Shown here: positions 44,186 through 52,545 of the stretch, in pieces
Position numbering within the stretch: position 1 is the stretch's first letter
How the letters are laid out: each line of letters opens with the position of its first letter
Source: Stigmatella ashevillena
GTDB taxonomy: Bacteria > Myxococcota > Myxococcia > Myxococcales > Myxococcaceae
Assembly: GCF_028368975.1 (NCBI RefSeq)
Contig: NZ_JAQNDM010000002.1
Span: forward strand, 620,001-684,000
Reading direction: 5' to 3'
Length of the DNA: 64,000 nt
Program-made: the position numbers and the translations under genes
Notes under the pieces: generated by a model
What the model saw: only the letters and a program-made list of their open reading frames with translations
Database searches by the model: none
What the model was told of the DNA's origin: nothing

Positions 44186-44830
44186 GTGGCGCAACAGAAG
44201 AAGCAGCGACTGTCGGGGGCCGACCGCCGGGTGCAGCTGATGGACGTCGGGCGGTCGGTCTTTGCCTCGCATGGCTACGAGGCGACCGCGATTGAGGAGG
44301 TCGCCCAGCAGGCGGGCGTGTCGAAGCCCATCGTCTACGAGCACTTCGGCGCGAAGGAGGGCCTCTACGCGGCCATCGTGGACCGAGAGATGGACAACCT
44401 GGTGGCGCGCATGTCCGAGAGCATCTCCTCGGGCACGCCCCGCGCGCGTTTCGAGGCGGCGGTGCTGGCGTTCATGATGTACGCGAAGGAGCAGCCCGCC
44501 GGCTTCGCGGTGCTGACACGCGACTCCCCCTTGGCTGCGGCCCGCCGGGGCCTCACGCGCGTCATCGACGACCTGGCGCAGCGGGTGGGGGACATCTTCC
44601 GCAGCGAGTTCGAGCGCGCGGGCTACAACCCCAAGGTCGCGCCCATCTACGCCAACGCGCTGGTGGGCATGGTGACGCAGGTGGGCCAGTGGTGGGCCGC
44701 GGAGGGGCGCTCCTTCTCGGTGGACCATGTGGCCCGCCACGTCGCGGCGCTCGGTTGGATGGGACTGCGGCACCTGCCCAAGGATCCCACCTCTCTCGGG
44801 CCGAAGAAGGCCGCCAAGCGGCGGGACTGA
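44186..44830 (+). CDS. TetR/AcrR family regulator (probable regulator of desaturase operon)
   Basis: A 214-residue repressor with helix-turn-helix IEEVAQQAGVSKPIVYEHFG, the pattern of TetR regulators with a Lys/Pro-Ile recognition helix that are common beside lipid genes. The C-terminal domain contains Trp-rich VGQWWAAEG and ends in a basic tail (KKAAKRRD). GTG at 44186 is chosen; a TTG at 44174 is in frame but overlaps the operator array. It is divergent from the desaturase gene, with operator repeats between. By analogy with FasR/DesT-type regulators it may sense acyl-CoA composition (inference). Confidence 0.85.
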   Translation: MAQQKKQRLSGADRRVQLMDVGRSVFASHGYEATAIEEVAQQAGVSKPIVYEHFGAKEGLYAAIVDREMDNLVARMSESISSGTPRARFEAAVLAFMMYAKEQPAGFAVLTRDSPLAAARRGLTRVIDDLAQRVGDIFRSEFERAGYNPKVAPIYANALVGMVTQVGQWWAAEGRSFSVDHVARHVAALGWMGLRHLPKDPTSLGPKKAAKRRD

Positions 44831-44974
44831 GCCCCCCTGGCGAGAGCAGAGCCGAAGCCACACTGTAGGAACTCGCTTCCCTCTCCGCTGATAGCTACCG
44901 AGTTTTGTTAGGAGCTCTAACGCGTCCGGAGAGGCCCCGGGTCCGGCCACTCGTGGAATGCAGAGCCAGCCTGC
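44831..44974. other. Intergenic region between TetR and DUF3396 genes
   Basis: These 144 bases separate a rightward and a leftward gene. They hold a short inverted repeat GTTAG-GAGCT-CTAAC near 44909 and no coding potential that I can support. It could contain a terminator, but no convincing stem with U-tract is visible. Confidence 0.4.
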
Positions 44975-45895
44975 TCACTGACAGAGCCGCCGCAGCCAGC
45001 GGCGCATGTTGTCCTTGTCGAGGGAAAACCAGCCGGTGCGCTCCTCGTACAAAAAGGGCTCCAACAGGTGCGCCAGCACCCGGTATTGGGGAAGGGATTG
45101 TGCCTTCTCGGTGTCGATGGCCTCTGGCCACTCGCCCAGGGTGATCAGCAATCGCTCGCCCTCCAGAGGATGGAGAGACACTTCCGGGAAGGAGAGCTTG
45201 TCGCGCAGGCCCCTGATGCCGCCCAACTGGCCGAGCAGCGGCTGACCCACAAAGGTAAGCCAGTAAGCTCCCCGGGCGCGAGTGCCGATAACCCGGCTCG
45301 TATCATTCAGATGATAGAGATCCATGCCCAGGTAGCGAGACAGTAGGCCGAGGAGTTCCCAACGAGCGGCGTACCAAAAGCCCTGTGGGGCAACGAAGGC
45401 AAGGCTGGCATAACCGAAGCTGATGGGCAGTTCGCGAGCGAGTTCGAGAGCCAAGGCGCGCAGATGGGCGGGGCCGTGCTCCAAGAGATACTCGGTAGGA
45501 AAGGAGAAGGTCACGCCACTGGTGGAGTCCTCGTCGTGAGAGAAGAGTGGGGCATCAAGCTTCCGGCCGTCGTACTCGAAGTGATAGCCCCCCGTTTCGC
45601 TAGCGTCCTCGGCCAAGTCGACGAGCCACTCAGCTCCCCAGGAGCGCTCAAGCAGTTGCCAGTGGATGCGCTCCCAGCCCTTGTCGTCGAGCGGAAGAAT
45701 GTCTCCCTCGTCCGAACCGTACCAGTTCAGTGACCGGGGAGGGATAGCACTCAGGTAGGTCTGCAAGGCCCGCCACACGGCTGGCGCAACTTCTCCATGG
45801 GAACGGCGCATGAAGAAGCAGAGGACGACGCCGTCGCGGGCCACCACCTCGCCGCTCTTGTTCCGCAAGCGGATGATGGGAATGGTCTCCCTCAC
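44975..45895 (-). CDS. DUF3396 / type VI-type immunity family protein
   Basis: A 306-residue protein with the DUF3396 pattern: IRLRNKSGEVVARDGVVLCF at the start, FMRRSHGEVAPAVWRALQTY, PRSLNWYG, SFPTEYLLEHG, and the C-terminal LLGQLGGIRGLRDKL and ITLGEWPEAIDTE. The family is annotated as immunity proteins for secreted effectors. No signal peptide is seen, so it acts in the cytoplasm. Its GTG start overlaps the stop of the upstream lipoprotein gene by 4 bases (GTGA), making it the likely antidote of that protein. It forms a second toxin/immunity pair in this region. Confidence 0.82.
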   Translation of the reverse strand: MRETIPIIRLRNKSGEVVARDGVVLCFFMRRSHGEVAPAVWRALQTYLSAIPPRSLNWYGSDEGDILPLDDKGWERIHWQLLERSWGAEWLVDLAEDASETGGYHFEYDGRKLDAPLFSHDEDSTSGVTFSFPTEYLLEHGPAHLRALALELARELPISFGYASLAFVAPQGFWYAARWELLGLLSRYLGMDLYHLNDTSRVIGTRARGAYWLTFVGQPLLGQLGGIRGLRDKLSFPEVSLHPLEGERLLITLGEWPEAIDTEKAQSLPQYRVLAHLLEPFLYEERTGWFSLDKDNMRRWLRRLCQ

Positions 45896-46713
45896 CGAAT
45901 CACTCCCACCCGTGGCGAGATGATCACAGCCTCTTCCCCCAGTGCTTGCTTGTAGATCTCGCCTTGGTTGGAGCCAGCATAGGCACTGTTCTCTCTATAA
46001 CGTGCCCACTGCGGCCGGTTGGTGTCGGGGCAGGGAAACTTGAAGTCCAGGATGAGCACGGCCCGCAACGGGTTGCGATCCGCATGAAGCACGATGTCCG
46101 GCTTGATCGTGCGCCACAGCTCACGGGTGCAGCCCTGGGCGATGAGGCGCGCCTCCTCCTCTCGACTGACTGTCTCGAGGAACCGGGCGTTGGCATAGTA
46201 ACGGTAGCGTTGCTCGATGCTGAAAGGCGCGGGCCAGAGTTGTTCCAGCACTTCACGCGCGCACTGGAGGGCGAGCGCATGCTTCCGCTGCCCCAGGAGC
46301 ATGGCCCGGGTGATCGACTCGCCGCAGCCGTCCACCTCCACCTCCTCGCCGCACTCTTCGCGTGTCGGCGAACGGTTACCGAAGAATGAGGAGTTCACCT
46401 GCCGCTCGGCCTGCCTAGCGCATTCCACCAAGCGCTCCTCGAACTCACCCACTGCGTTATCACCCTCCAGCAACGTGAGCAGAAGAGGCACCCACGTGGA
46501 GAGCTCGGAGGCCACGACCCGAGTGGCTGCCGGAGCCAGCTTACTCGCCCCCTCTCCTACCGCAGCGGCATGGCGGATCCGACTGACGGTCTCCGTGTCG
46601 AGTCGCAAGTCCCTACGTGTGGGGTGCTGGGGGCTGCCAGCACAGGACGCCAACAACGCACTTGCCAGCAACAGGCGTGCGGACTCCCAGCGTACTGTTC
46701 GGCGAGCGAGCAT
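45892..46713 (-). CDS. Lipoprotein with PD-(D/E)XK-like nuclease core (candidate toxin)
   Basis: A 273-residue predicted lipoprotein. Starting at ATG 46713, a type II signal peptide is evident with lipobox LASC (SARLLLASALLASCAGS). The middle is helical with several Cys. The C-terminal ~90 residues contain a restriction-endonuclease-like core: IKPDIVLHADRN, followed by AVLILDFKFPCPD, giving the Asp...DxK arrangement of PD-(D/E)XK nucleases, and a closing GEIYKQALGEEAVIISP. The following gene is a DUF3396 immunity protein with a 4-base overlap. Lipidation plus nuclease plus immunity partner is the same design as the AHH lipoprotein 4 kb away. Confidence 0.72.
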   Translation of the reverse strand: MLARRTVRWESARLLLASALLASCAGSPQHPTRRDLRLDTETVSRIRHAAAVGEGASKLAPAATRVVASELSTWVPLLLTLLEGDNAVGEFEERLVECARQAERQVNSSFFGNRSPTREECGEEVEVDGCGESITRAMLLGQRKHALALQCAREVLEQLWPAPFSIEQRYRYYANARFLETVSREEEARLIAQGCTRELWRTIKPDIVLHADRNPLRAVLILDFKFPCPDTNRPQWARYRENSAYAGSNQGEIYKQALGEEAVIISPRVGVIR

Positions 46714-46794
46714 GTTCGTGTCCAGGAGCAGGTCAGGCTGTCCTCTTCGCCTGACGGTAGCGCGCCCGCCAACACGCTCCTCCACACAGCCCAT

Positions 46795-46826
46795 AAAAAA
46801 GGGCCGGTCACTTTCGCGACCGGCCC
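46795..46826 (-). terminator. Rho-independent terminator of tRNA-Thr
   Basis: On the minus strand a 9-base-pair stem (GGGCCGGTC/GACCGGCCC) with an 8-base loop is followed directly by six T residues. It lies 21 bases after the tRNA 3' end, so it ends the tRNA transcript and insulates the toxin operon that follows on the same strand. Confidence 0.93.
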
Positions 46827-46847
46827 TCAAGTACTTGAATTTTTTGG

Positions 46848-46920
<73 letters not shown>

Positions 46921-47154
46921 GCGACGTGGCGGGGCGAATACCATGCACTTTTCCACAGGGCAAACGGTTTTGATCGCGCACGCTTGCCTGCCTCCTTATG
47001 TCTCTGGGTTCGTGACACGGCGCGTCGCCTAAGTGCCCGACATTTCACGAGTTTTTGACCCGAAATCGTTTCGAGGGCGATTGCTTCCCCGATCTGCCTG
47101 TGCGCATAACCGCCCCAGCAGCCCGCTTCGCCCTCACGCAAGGAGCAGATTCCC
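46921..47154. other. Intergenic region between tRNA-Thr and glutamate dehydrogenase
   Basis: These 234 bases hold the divergent promoters of the tRNA and the dehydrogenase gene. A small inverted repeat CGAAA-TCG-TTTCG lies near 47061. I see no convincing -35/-10 pair and no coding potential; an AAGGAG ribosome site precedes the dehydrogenase ATG. Confidence 0.4.
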
Positions 47155-48705
47155 ATGGCCAGCGAAGAGAACTTCATGCGCGCCCCGGCCCGATCCCCCA
47201 AGCGCACCGTCTACACGGAGGCGATGGAGATCTTCGACCGCGCCGCCGACCTCATCGGCCTCGACAAGCGCGTTCGCCTGGAGCTCGAAGAGCCCGACTA
47301 CGAGCACATCTTCTACGTCACCACCAAGCTCAAGGACCGCCTCGTCCCCCTGTCTGCCCAAGAAGGCAAGGCCTTCGCGGACCTGTCCGTCACCCAGGTG
47401 CGCAACCCCGAGGGCCTGGAGCGTCTGGCCGACGGGAAGATCATCCTCAATGGCCGCGCCCTGCTCGGCTCGGATGTCGCCATCCGCCGGGGCCACCTGC
47501 GCCTGCCCGATGGCGGCGTCTACCAGCTCGTCCCCGGCGAGTCCCAGCGCTTCAAGGCCTACCGCGTCCAGCACAACCAGGCCCGCGGCCCCTATAAAGG
47601 AGGCATCCGCTACCACCGTGAAGTCTCCCTGGACCTCTTCAAGGCCCTGGCCGCGGAGATGACCTGGAAGACGGCCATCTCCGAGGTCCCCTTCGGCGGA
47701 GGCAAGGGTGGCATCCAGATCGATCCGCGCCAGTTCGGCAAGGAGGAGCTGGAGAACATCACCCTGCGCTTCATGTACAAGCTCAAGAACCTCATCGGGC
47801 CCAACATCGACATCCCCGCCCCGGACGTGGGCACCAACGGGGAGATCATGGCCCTCATGTACCGGCAGTACTCGGACGGTGAGCGCGAGCGCCACCACCT
47901 GCGCGGCATCGTCACCGGCAAGGACGTGCGCATCGGCGGCTCCGAAGGCCGCGCCAAGGCCACCGGTCAGGGCGTCGCCTTCTGCATCGAGGACTACTAC
48001 GCCGATCGCGGCGAGTCCGTGAAGGGCAAGACGTTCATCCTCCAGGGCTTCGGCAACGTGGGCAGCCACGGCGCCGCCATCCTCTCCGGCATGGGCGCCC
48101 GCCTGCTGGCCGTGAACGACGCCGATGGCACCGTCTACAACGGAGATGGCATCGACGTGAACGCGCTCATGGCCTACGTCCAGGATCCGCAGAACCTCAA
48201 GCGCAGCGTCCTGGGCTTCCCGGGCGCCCAGCGCATCGAGAAGAAGGACCTCTGGGAAATTCAGGCGGACATCCTCCTGCCGGCGGCGCTCGGCGGGGAA
48301 ATCACCGCGGGCGTGGCCGAGCGGCTCAAGGTCAAGCTCGTCGCCGAGGGCGCCAACGGCCCCACCACTCCCGAGGCTGACCGCGTGCTCCTCAAGCGCG
48401 GCATCGATCTCATCCCCGACATCATCGCCAACGCGGGCGGCGTGACGGTCAGCTACTACGAGTGGATCCAGAACAAGCGCATGGAGCGCTGGAGCGAGGC
48501 CGAGGTGGACCAGCGCCTCGAGAGGGCGATGAAGCGCAACTACCGCATCATCCGCGACATCTCCCGCAACCAGCCGCGCAAGACCGAGATGCACGACAGC
48601 CGCCCGTACTGCATCGGCAAGACCGTGGACCCGCGCTGCGCCGCGATGATCCTCGCGCTCAAGCGCATCGAGGCCCACTACCTCCTCGAGGGCTTCTCGC
48701 AGTAG
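47155..48705 (+). CDS. Glu/Leu/Phe/Val (glutamate) dehydrogenase
   Basis: A 516-residue amino-acid dehydrogenase, most like glutamate dehydrogenase. The substrate domain has the catalytic-site motifs RGPYKGGIRYH and EVPFGGGKGGIQIDP, and DIPAPDVGTNGEIMALM. The NAD(P) domain has LQGFGNVGSHGA (Rossmann loop) and NDADGTVYN. The N-terminal ~85 residues are longer than in short GDHs. It interconverts glutamate and 2-oxoglutarate plus ammonia. The ATG at 47155 has AAGGAG 8-12 bases upstream. It stands alone, with a hairpin terminator after it. Confidence 0.93.
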   Translation: MASEENFMRAPARSPKRTVYTEAMEIFDRAADLIGLDKRVRLELEEPDYEHIFYVTTKLKDRLVPLSAQEGKAFADLSVTQVRNPEGLERLADGKIILNGRALLGSDVAIRRGHLRLPDGGVYQLVPGESQRFKAYRVQHNQARGPYKGGIRYHREVSLDLFKALAAEMTWKTAISEVPFGGGKGGIQIDPRQFGKEELENITLRFMYKLKNLIGPNIDIPAPDVGTNGEIMALMYRQYSDGERERHHLRGIVTGKDVRIGGSEGRAKATGQGVAFCIEDYYADRGESVKGKTFILQGFGNVGSHGAAILSGMGARLLAVNDADGTVYNGDGIDVNALMAYVQDPQNLKRSVLGFPGAQRIEKKDLWEIQADILLPAALGGEITAGVAERLKVKLVAEGANGPTTPEADRVLLKRGIDLIPDIIANAGGVTVSYYEWIQNKRMERWSEAEVDQRLERAMKRNYRIIRDISRNQPRKTEMHDSRPYCIGKTVDPRCAAMILALKRIEAHYLLEGFSQ

Positions 48706-48744
48706 GCCCCCGAGCGGCCCTGAGCGGCCCCGAGCGACTTCCGG

Positions 48745-48771
48745 GGCACGGTCCGTTGCGCGGGCCGTGCC
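48745..48771. terminator. Bidirectional terminator between glutamate dehydrogenase and PilZ genes
   Basis: Eleven-base-pair stem (GGCACGGTCCG/CGGGCCGTGCC, one T-G wobble) with a 5-base loop, centred between two convergent genes. The U-tract is poor (CTTCGTCTGTC), but position and strength make it a reasonable terminator. Confidence 0.6.
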
Positions 48772-48780
48772 CTTCGTCTG

Positions 48781-49128
48781 TCAGTGCATCACCCGCTCGC
48801 GGTCCACCAGCAGCAGGGGCGCGTCGTCCTGCGTCTCGTAGGCGACGACCCGGAGGCCCACGCCGCGGCTGTTGCCCTCCCGCCCATCCTTGCGCCCGTA
48901 GGCCAGCGCCACCTGATAGCGGACCTCGCACAGACACGTCATCTCCGTGCCGTCCTCCCCCGCGAAGGTGACCTTCAGCTTCTCTCCCAGGGGCATGGGC
49001 TCGCGCGTCTCCACGAACATGCCTCGGGCACTGATGTTGCGCCCGATTCCCCGCGTCATTCCATCCCGCGTGCTCAGGTACACCGTGAAAACCTTGTCGA
49101 ACCGAAGGTTTGAGCGCCGTTCTTCCAC
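48781..49128 (-). CDS. PilZ domain protein (c-di-GMP receptor)
   Basis: A 115-residue single-domain PilZ protein. Both c-di-GMP-binding motifs are visible: RxxxR as RSNLR near the N-terminus and (D/N)xSxxG as NISARGMF. Strands KLKVTFAG, LCEVRYQVAL and GVGLRVVAYE complete the beta-barrel. Such proteins relay cyclic di-GMP levels to motility or exopolysaccharide machinery in the cytoplasm. The N-terminal sequence MEERRSNLRF is usual for myxobacterial PilZ adaptors. A 21-base inverted repeat lies about 40 bases upstream of its start. Confidence 0.9.
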   Translation of the reverse strand: MEERRSNLRFDKVFTVYLSTRDGMTRGIGRNISARGMFVETREPMPLGEKLKVTFAGEDGTEMTCLCEVRYQVALAYGRKDGREGNSRGVGLRVVAYETQDDAPLLLVDRERVMH

Positions 49129-49164
49129 GCGAGAGTGCCTCCCAGAGGGGTTGATGCACTCAAC

Positions 49165-49185
49165 CTACATGGTGGTTCCATGTAG
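49165..49185. promoter_or_regulatory. Inverted repeat upstream of the PilZ gene
   Basis: Perfect 8-base arms CTACATGG and CCATGTAG with a 5-base spacer, 37 bases upstream of the PilZ start. The surrounding stretch (GTCAAAATATCC) is more AT-rich than average, consistent with a promoter. It may be an operator or an RNA hairpin in the leader. Confidence 0.5.
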
Positions 49186-49325
49186 TCAAAATATCCACCC
49201 TGGTATACCTTGACGCACCCTGTCGCCCTCCGCTGGCAGTGCCCGGCGGCGGGCCGTGGAAGCCCGGAGCCCGGTATCATGGGCGTTGGTCTCCTTCCCT
49301 CCCCCCTCACCGGAAAGCCCGTGCC

Positions 49326-49961
49326 GTGACCCGTTGCCTCCTGTTCCTCGTCCTGTTGCTGCCCGCGTTCGCCCAGGCGGATGTGGACCCCCGTTTCGCC
49401 CGGCTGAGGGACACCGCCGAGCCCCTGGGGGGATTGGGGGCTTTTCTCGAGCGCTACATCGGTGAGTGCGGAAGCCTGTTCGCCTCCTCGGACTGCCGGA
49501 CCAAGGCGGATGCCTTCCGCAAGCACTACCGGGGCAAGCGGATGTACATGATCGTCACCGAGGAAGTGGCGACCATGGTCGCGCCCGGCTCCTACCAGCC
49601 CAACAGCGGCAACTTCTCCATCCACGTCACCCCGTCCTTCCCCGGAGGCCGTTACGCCCTCACCGAGGGCACGCCCAAGAAGACGGATGCCGAGGGCAAC
49701 CCCATCCTCCCCGTCATGACCGTGACTGGGACGTCGCCCAAAGGCTGGAACGGCGGCGTGTTCTCGCGGGTGTTCTCCGCCATGGGCGTCCGGGTCCAGG
49801 TCATCTTTACGCCGCTGGACATCTGGAGCCTGCCCCAGCCCGGTGGGGGAAAGACGTTTGGGGTGGCCGCGCGCATCGAGGCCGTCCTCGTCACGGAGGG
49901 GCGCACCGGCTACGAGTTGGGCCTGTGGCTCGACGGCAAGGACGCCCCCAAGAAGAAGTAG
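49326..49961 (+). CDS. Secreted protein of unknown function
   Basis: A 211-residue exported protein. The GTG at 49326 gives a clear signal peptide (VTRCLLFLVLLLPAFAQA, cleavage before DVDPRF); the longer upstream frame has no such feature. The mature part starts with helices holding two Cys (IGECGSLFASSDCRTKADAF) that may form a disulphide. It continues with beta strands (MYMIVTEEVATMVAPGSY; GVFSRVFSAMGVRVQVIFTP) and ends in a Lys tail. I recognise it only as a type found in myxobacteria, without a known role. It is convergent with the HtrA gene, 10 bases away. Confidence 0.7.
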   Translation: MTRCLLFLVLLLPAFAQADVDPRFARLRDTAEPLGGLGAFLERYIGECGSLFASSDCRTKADAFRKHYRGKRMYMIVTEEVATMVAPGSYQPNSGNFSIHVTPSFPGGRYALTEGTPKKTDAEGNPILPVMTVTGTSPKGWNGGVFSRVFSAMGVRVQVIFTPLDIWSLPQPGGGKTFGVAARIEAVLVTEGRTGYELGLWLDGKDAPKKK

Positions 49962-49971
49962 GGCGCTGCCT

Positions 49972-51396
49972 TCAGGGAGCCAACGCCAGGTACTGCTGCA
50001 CATCGCCCCGCTGCACGCGCAGCAGGACGTTGGTGCCCACCTCGCCCCGCTCCAGGATCGCGCGCACGCCCGCCACATCCTTCACGCGCCGCCGGTTCAC
50101 CTCGGTGATGACGTCCCCCGCCGTGACCCCTGCCTGCGCGGCGGGGCTGCGGGGAACGACCCCCGTGACCAAGGCTCCCGAGTACGCGGTGTTGCCCGTG
50201 GAAGCGGCCACCTCCGGGGACAGATCCTTCAGCACCAGCCCCAGCTCGTCCATGTTCCCGGGGCTGGCCAGCGCTTGCAGCGTCTCGGGCGCCGGGCGTG
50301 CGGCCAGCTTCACCGCCACCTCCTGCTTGGCGCCCTCGCGCATCAGCGTCAGCTTCGTCTCCGTTCCGGGAGCCAGCAGCGCCACCTTGCGCAGCAACTG
50401 GAGGTAGGAATCGATCGTCTTGCCGTTGACGGCCAGGACTTGATCCCCCGAGCGGATGCCTGCCTCCGCGGCGGGACTGCGGCGATAGACATGCTTGACC
50501 ACCAGGTAGCGCTCGACCTGCCCGGCGTGCGCGTCGTCGACATCCACGCCCAGCCACCCTCGCTCCAGCCGGCCATTCTCACGCAGGTTGGGGAGCAGAT
50601 CCTTCACCAAGTTGATGGGCACCGCGAAGCCGATGCCTTGCCCCTGGCTCATGATGGCGGTGTTCACGCCCACCACCTCGCCATGCATGTTGAAGAGCGG
50701 TCCGCCGGAGTTGCCGGGGTTGATGAGCGCATCCGTCTGGATGAAGTCATCAAAGACATCCACACCCAGCACGCGCTCCTTCGCGGAGATCATCCCGTGA
50801 GACACCGAGTGGTCCAACCCAAACGGGTTGCCAATGGCGACCACCCAGTCCCCCACCTCGAGGCGATCCGAGTCCCCCAGGTACACGGCCGGCAGCGGCG
50901 CGGGCCCCACCCCTCGCAGGCGCAGCAGCGCCACATCCGTGGAGGCATCCCGGCCCACCACCTCGGCGGGAAACTCACGGCCGTCGGACAACCCCACATC
51001 GATGCTCTGCGCCCGGGCCACGACGTGGTTGTTGGTCACCACCAAGCCGTCCGGGGTGAGCACAAAACCCGAGCCCGTCGAGCGCCCCGCGACCCCAAAA
51101 CGGGACTGGGCATTCAGGGTGGTGATGCGAACGACGCTCGCCTCCACCGCGCGGATCAACGGCGCCAGCGAGGTGGGCGGCACGAACTCGGGAATCTCCG
51201 CCCCCTTTCCCGGGGGCCGCTCCCGCCAGAGCGCCAGGGAGTTCGCCTCCGTGCGGTGCTCCTGCTCCGCCATCCAAACGGAGTGCTCGCGCGACCGGGC
51301 CTGGAGCCATGGGTTCAGGCCCCCTTCCGCCCGGGCGGAGGTGACGAATGCCAGGCAGAACAGCAGGCACCACGGGACAAGGGGGTGAGGGCGCAT
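49972..51396 (-). CDS. Periplasmic serine protease, HtrA/DegP (S1C) family
   Basis: A 474-residue exported protease. The signal peptide is MRPHPLVPWCLLFCLAFVTSARA. The trypsin-like domain has the full catalytic triad: His in VVTNNHVVA, Asp in DASTDVALLRL and Ser in NPGNSGGPLF. Two PDZ domains follow (GWLGVDVDDAHAG onward, ~residues 295-380, and GLVLKDLSPEVAAS onward, ~395-474), so it is a DegP/DegQ-type quality-control protease of the periplasm. The ATG at 51396 is preferred; another at 51408 is possible and neither has a strong ribosome site. It may be cotranscribed behind grpE, 64 bases upstream. Confidence 0.93.
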   Translation of the reverse strand: MRPHPLVPWCLLFCLAFVTSARAEGGLNPWLQARSREHSVWMAEQEHRTEANSLALWRERPPGKGAEIPEFVPPTSLAPLIRAVEASVVRITTLNAQSRFGVAGRSTGSGFVLTPDGLVVTNNHVVARAQSIDVGLSDGREFPAEVVGRDASTDVALLRLRGVGPAPLPAVYLGDSDRLEVGDWVVAIGNPFGLDHSVSHGMISAKERVLGVDVFDDFIQTDALINPGNSGGPLFNMHGEVVGVNTAIMSQGQGIGFAVPINLVKDLLPNLRENGRLERGWLGVDVDDAHAGQVERYLVVKHVYRRSPAAEAGIRSGDQVLAVNGKTIDSYLQLLRKVALLAPGTETKLTLMREGAKQEVAVKLAARPAPETLQALASPGNMDELGLVLKDLSPEVAASTGNTAYSGALVTGVVPRSPAAQAGVTAGDVITEVNRRRVKDVAGVRAILERGEVGTNVLLRVQRGDVQQYLALAP

Positions 51397-51460
51397 GAGA
51401 GGGCACATGACGGCAGGGGGAACAACCACCCCTCTCGCCTATTTCCCCCGGGGCGGCGGG

Positions 51461-52084
51461 TCAAGCCTGTGCGGGAGGAACGTACTTGGCCACCTTCACC
51501 CGCGCGGGCCGGATGACCCGCTCCTTCAGCCGGTACCCCGCCCGGATCTCCGCCACCACGCGCTGGTCTTCCTCAGGCTGGGGGGTGATCTCCATGTCGG
51601 CGGCCTCGGCCGTGTTGGGGTCATACATCTGCCCCACCACCTGGATCCGCTCAATACCTGCGGCCTGCACCTTGCCCAGCAGCCCATCCCGGATCATCCG
51701 GACCCCCTGCCCCAGGGAGGAGTTGGCCTCGGAGCCACTCATGGACAGGCAGCGATCCAGCTCGTCGATGGCCTCCAACAACGTCACGGCCACGTTGCCG
51801 CGCTCCACGTCGATCAGGCGCTCCCGCTCCCGCGAAAGGCGCTGCTTGAACTCCTCGCGGTCCCTGTCGAGCGTCTGATACGCCCGGGCCAGCTCGTCCA
51901 GACGGCGCCGGGTGGCTTCCAGCTCGGTCTCCAGTCGCTGCCGCTCCGCGTCTGCCGGGGTCCCCGCGGCCTCCTGCCGGGAGGCAGCCTCTTCCGAGGC
52001 GGCCGAGGCGTCCGAAGCAGAGGGCTGCGTGGGCTCCGCGGCGTGGGCCTGGTCCTGCTTTCCGTTCTGGGTATGGCCGTTCAT
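51461..52084 (-). CDS. grpE: Co-chaperone GrpE
   Basis: A 207-residue nucleotide-exchange factor for DnaK. The first ~45 residues are Ala/Ser/Glu-rich and disordered. A long coiled coil follows (ERQRLETELEATRRRLDELA and on), then the dimer and beta domain: AVTLLEAIDELDRCLS, GVRMIRDGLLGKVQAAGIER, and the C-terminal signature GYRLKERVIRPARVKVAKY. No dnaK or dnaJ is adjacent. The nearby htrA and ftsH genes make this a protein-quality-control neighbourhood, although the gaps suggest separate promoters. Confidence 0.92.
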   Translation of the reverse strand: MNGHTQNGKQDQAHAAEPTQPSASDASAASEEAASRQEAAGTPADAERQRLETELEATRRRLDELARAYQTLDRDREEFKQRLSRERERLIDVERGNVAVTLLEAIDELDRCLSMSGSEANSSLGQGVRMIRDGLLGKVQAAGIERIQVVGQMYDPNTAEAADMEITPQPEEDQRVVAEIRAGYRLKERVIRPARVKVAKYVPPAQA

Positions 52085-52203
52085 ATGAACCTGCGCCGAG
52101 TCATTGGCGCGCCTGGGCGCGCCCGGGTGGGTGTCGCTGATTTCCTACATCGCTGAACAGGCCGAACCTAACCGGCAGCACACGCCTGTCAACGCGCGAC
52201 CCA

Positions 52204-52449
52204 CTAGTGCTCGGAGGGCGCGGCTTCCTGCTCGAGCAGGAAACCGTGGTCCACTTGCCCCGTCACCTCGTCGATGATTTCCACCTGCGCCGCGCGCAGC
52301 GAGTAGTAGAGCAACCAACGCTCCGCCGCCGTGAGCGTCCCCGAGGGCAGGGCCTCCTCAATCTCCTGCACCGTGAGCCGCCCATCCCTCAGCCCCTTAG
52401 CGAACAGCGCCTTCCGGGCCACATAACTCTTGCCGATCCTGTTCTCCAC
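52204..52449 (-). CDS. Solitary sigma-70 region 1.1-like domain protein
   Basis: An 81-residue acidic protein whose whole length matches sigma factor region 1.1: ARKALFAKGLRDGRLTVQEI, EEALPSGTLTAAERWLLYYS, and AAQVEIIDEVTGQ. In housekeeping sigma factors this domain blocks DNA binding by the free sigma and sits in the RNA polymerase channel. Here there are no regions 2-4, so it may act as a small regulator of RNA polymerase or be a fold used elsewhere. The start is GTG with a strong AGGAGGAGG site. Function is inferred from similarity of pattern only. Confidence 0.72.
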   Translation of the reverse strand: MENRIGKSYVARKALFAKGLRDGRLTVQEIEEALPSGTLTAAERWLLYYSLRAAQVEIIDEVTGQVDHGFLLEQEAAPSEH

Positions 52450-52545
52450 GGAAGCCTCCTCCTCGTCTTTCCAAGGTAATCCGCCCGTTAAAATGCCGCA
52501 GGGGGCCCCGGCAACAGGCCCCCTGCGTGGTCCTCAAGCAAGCAG

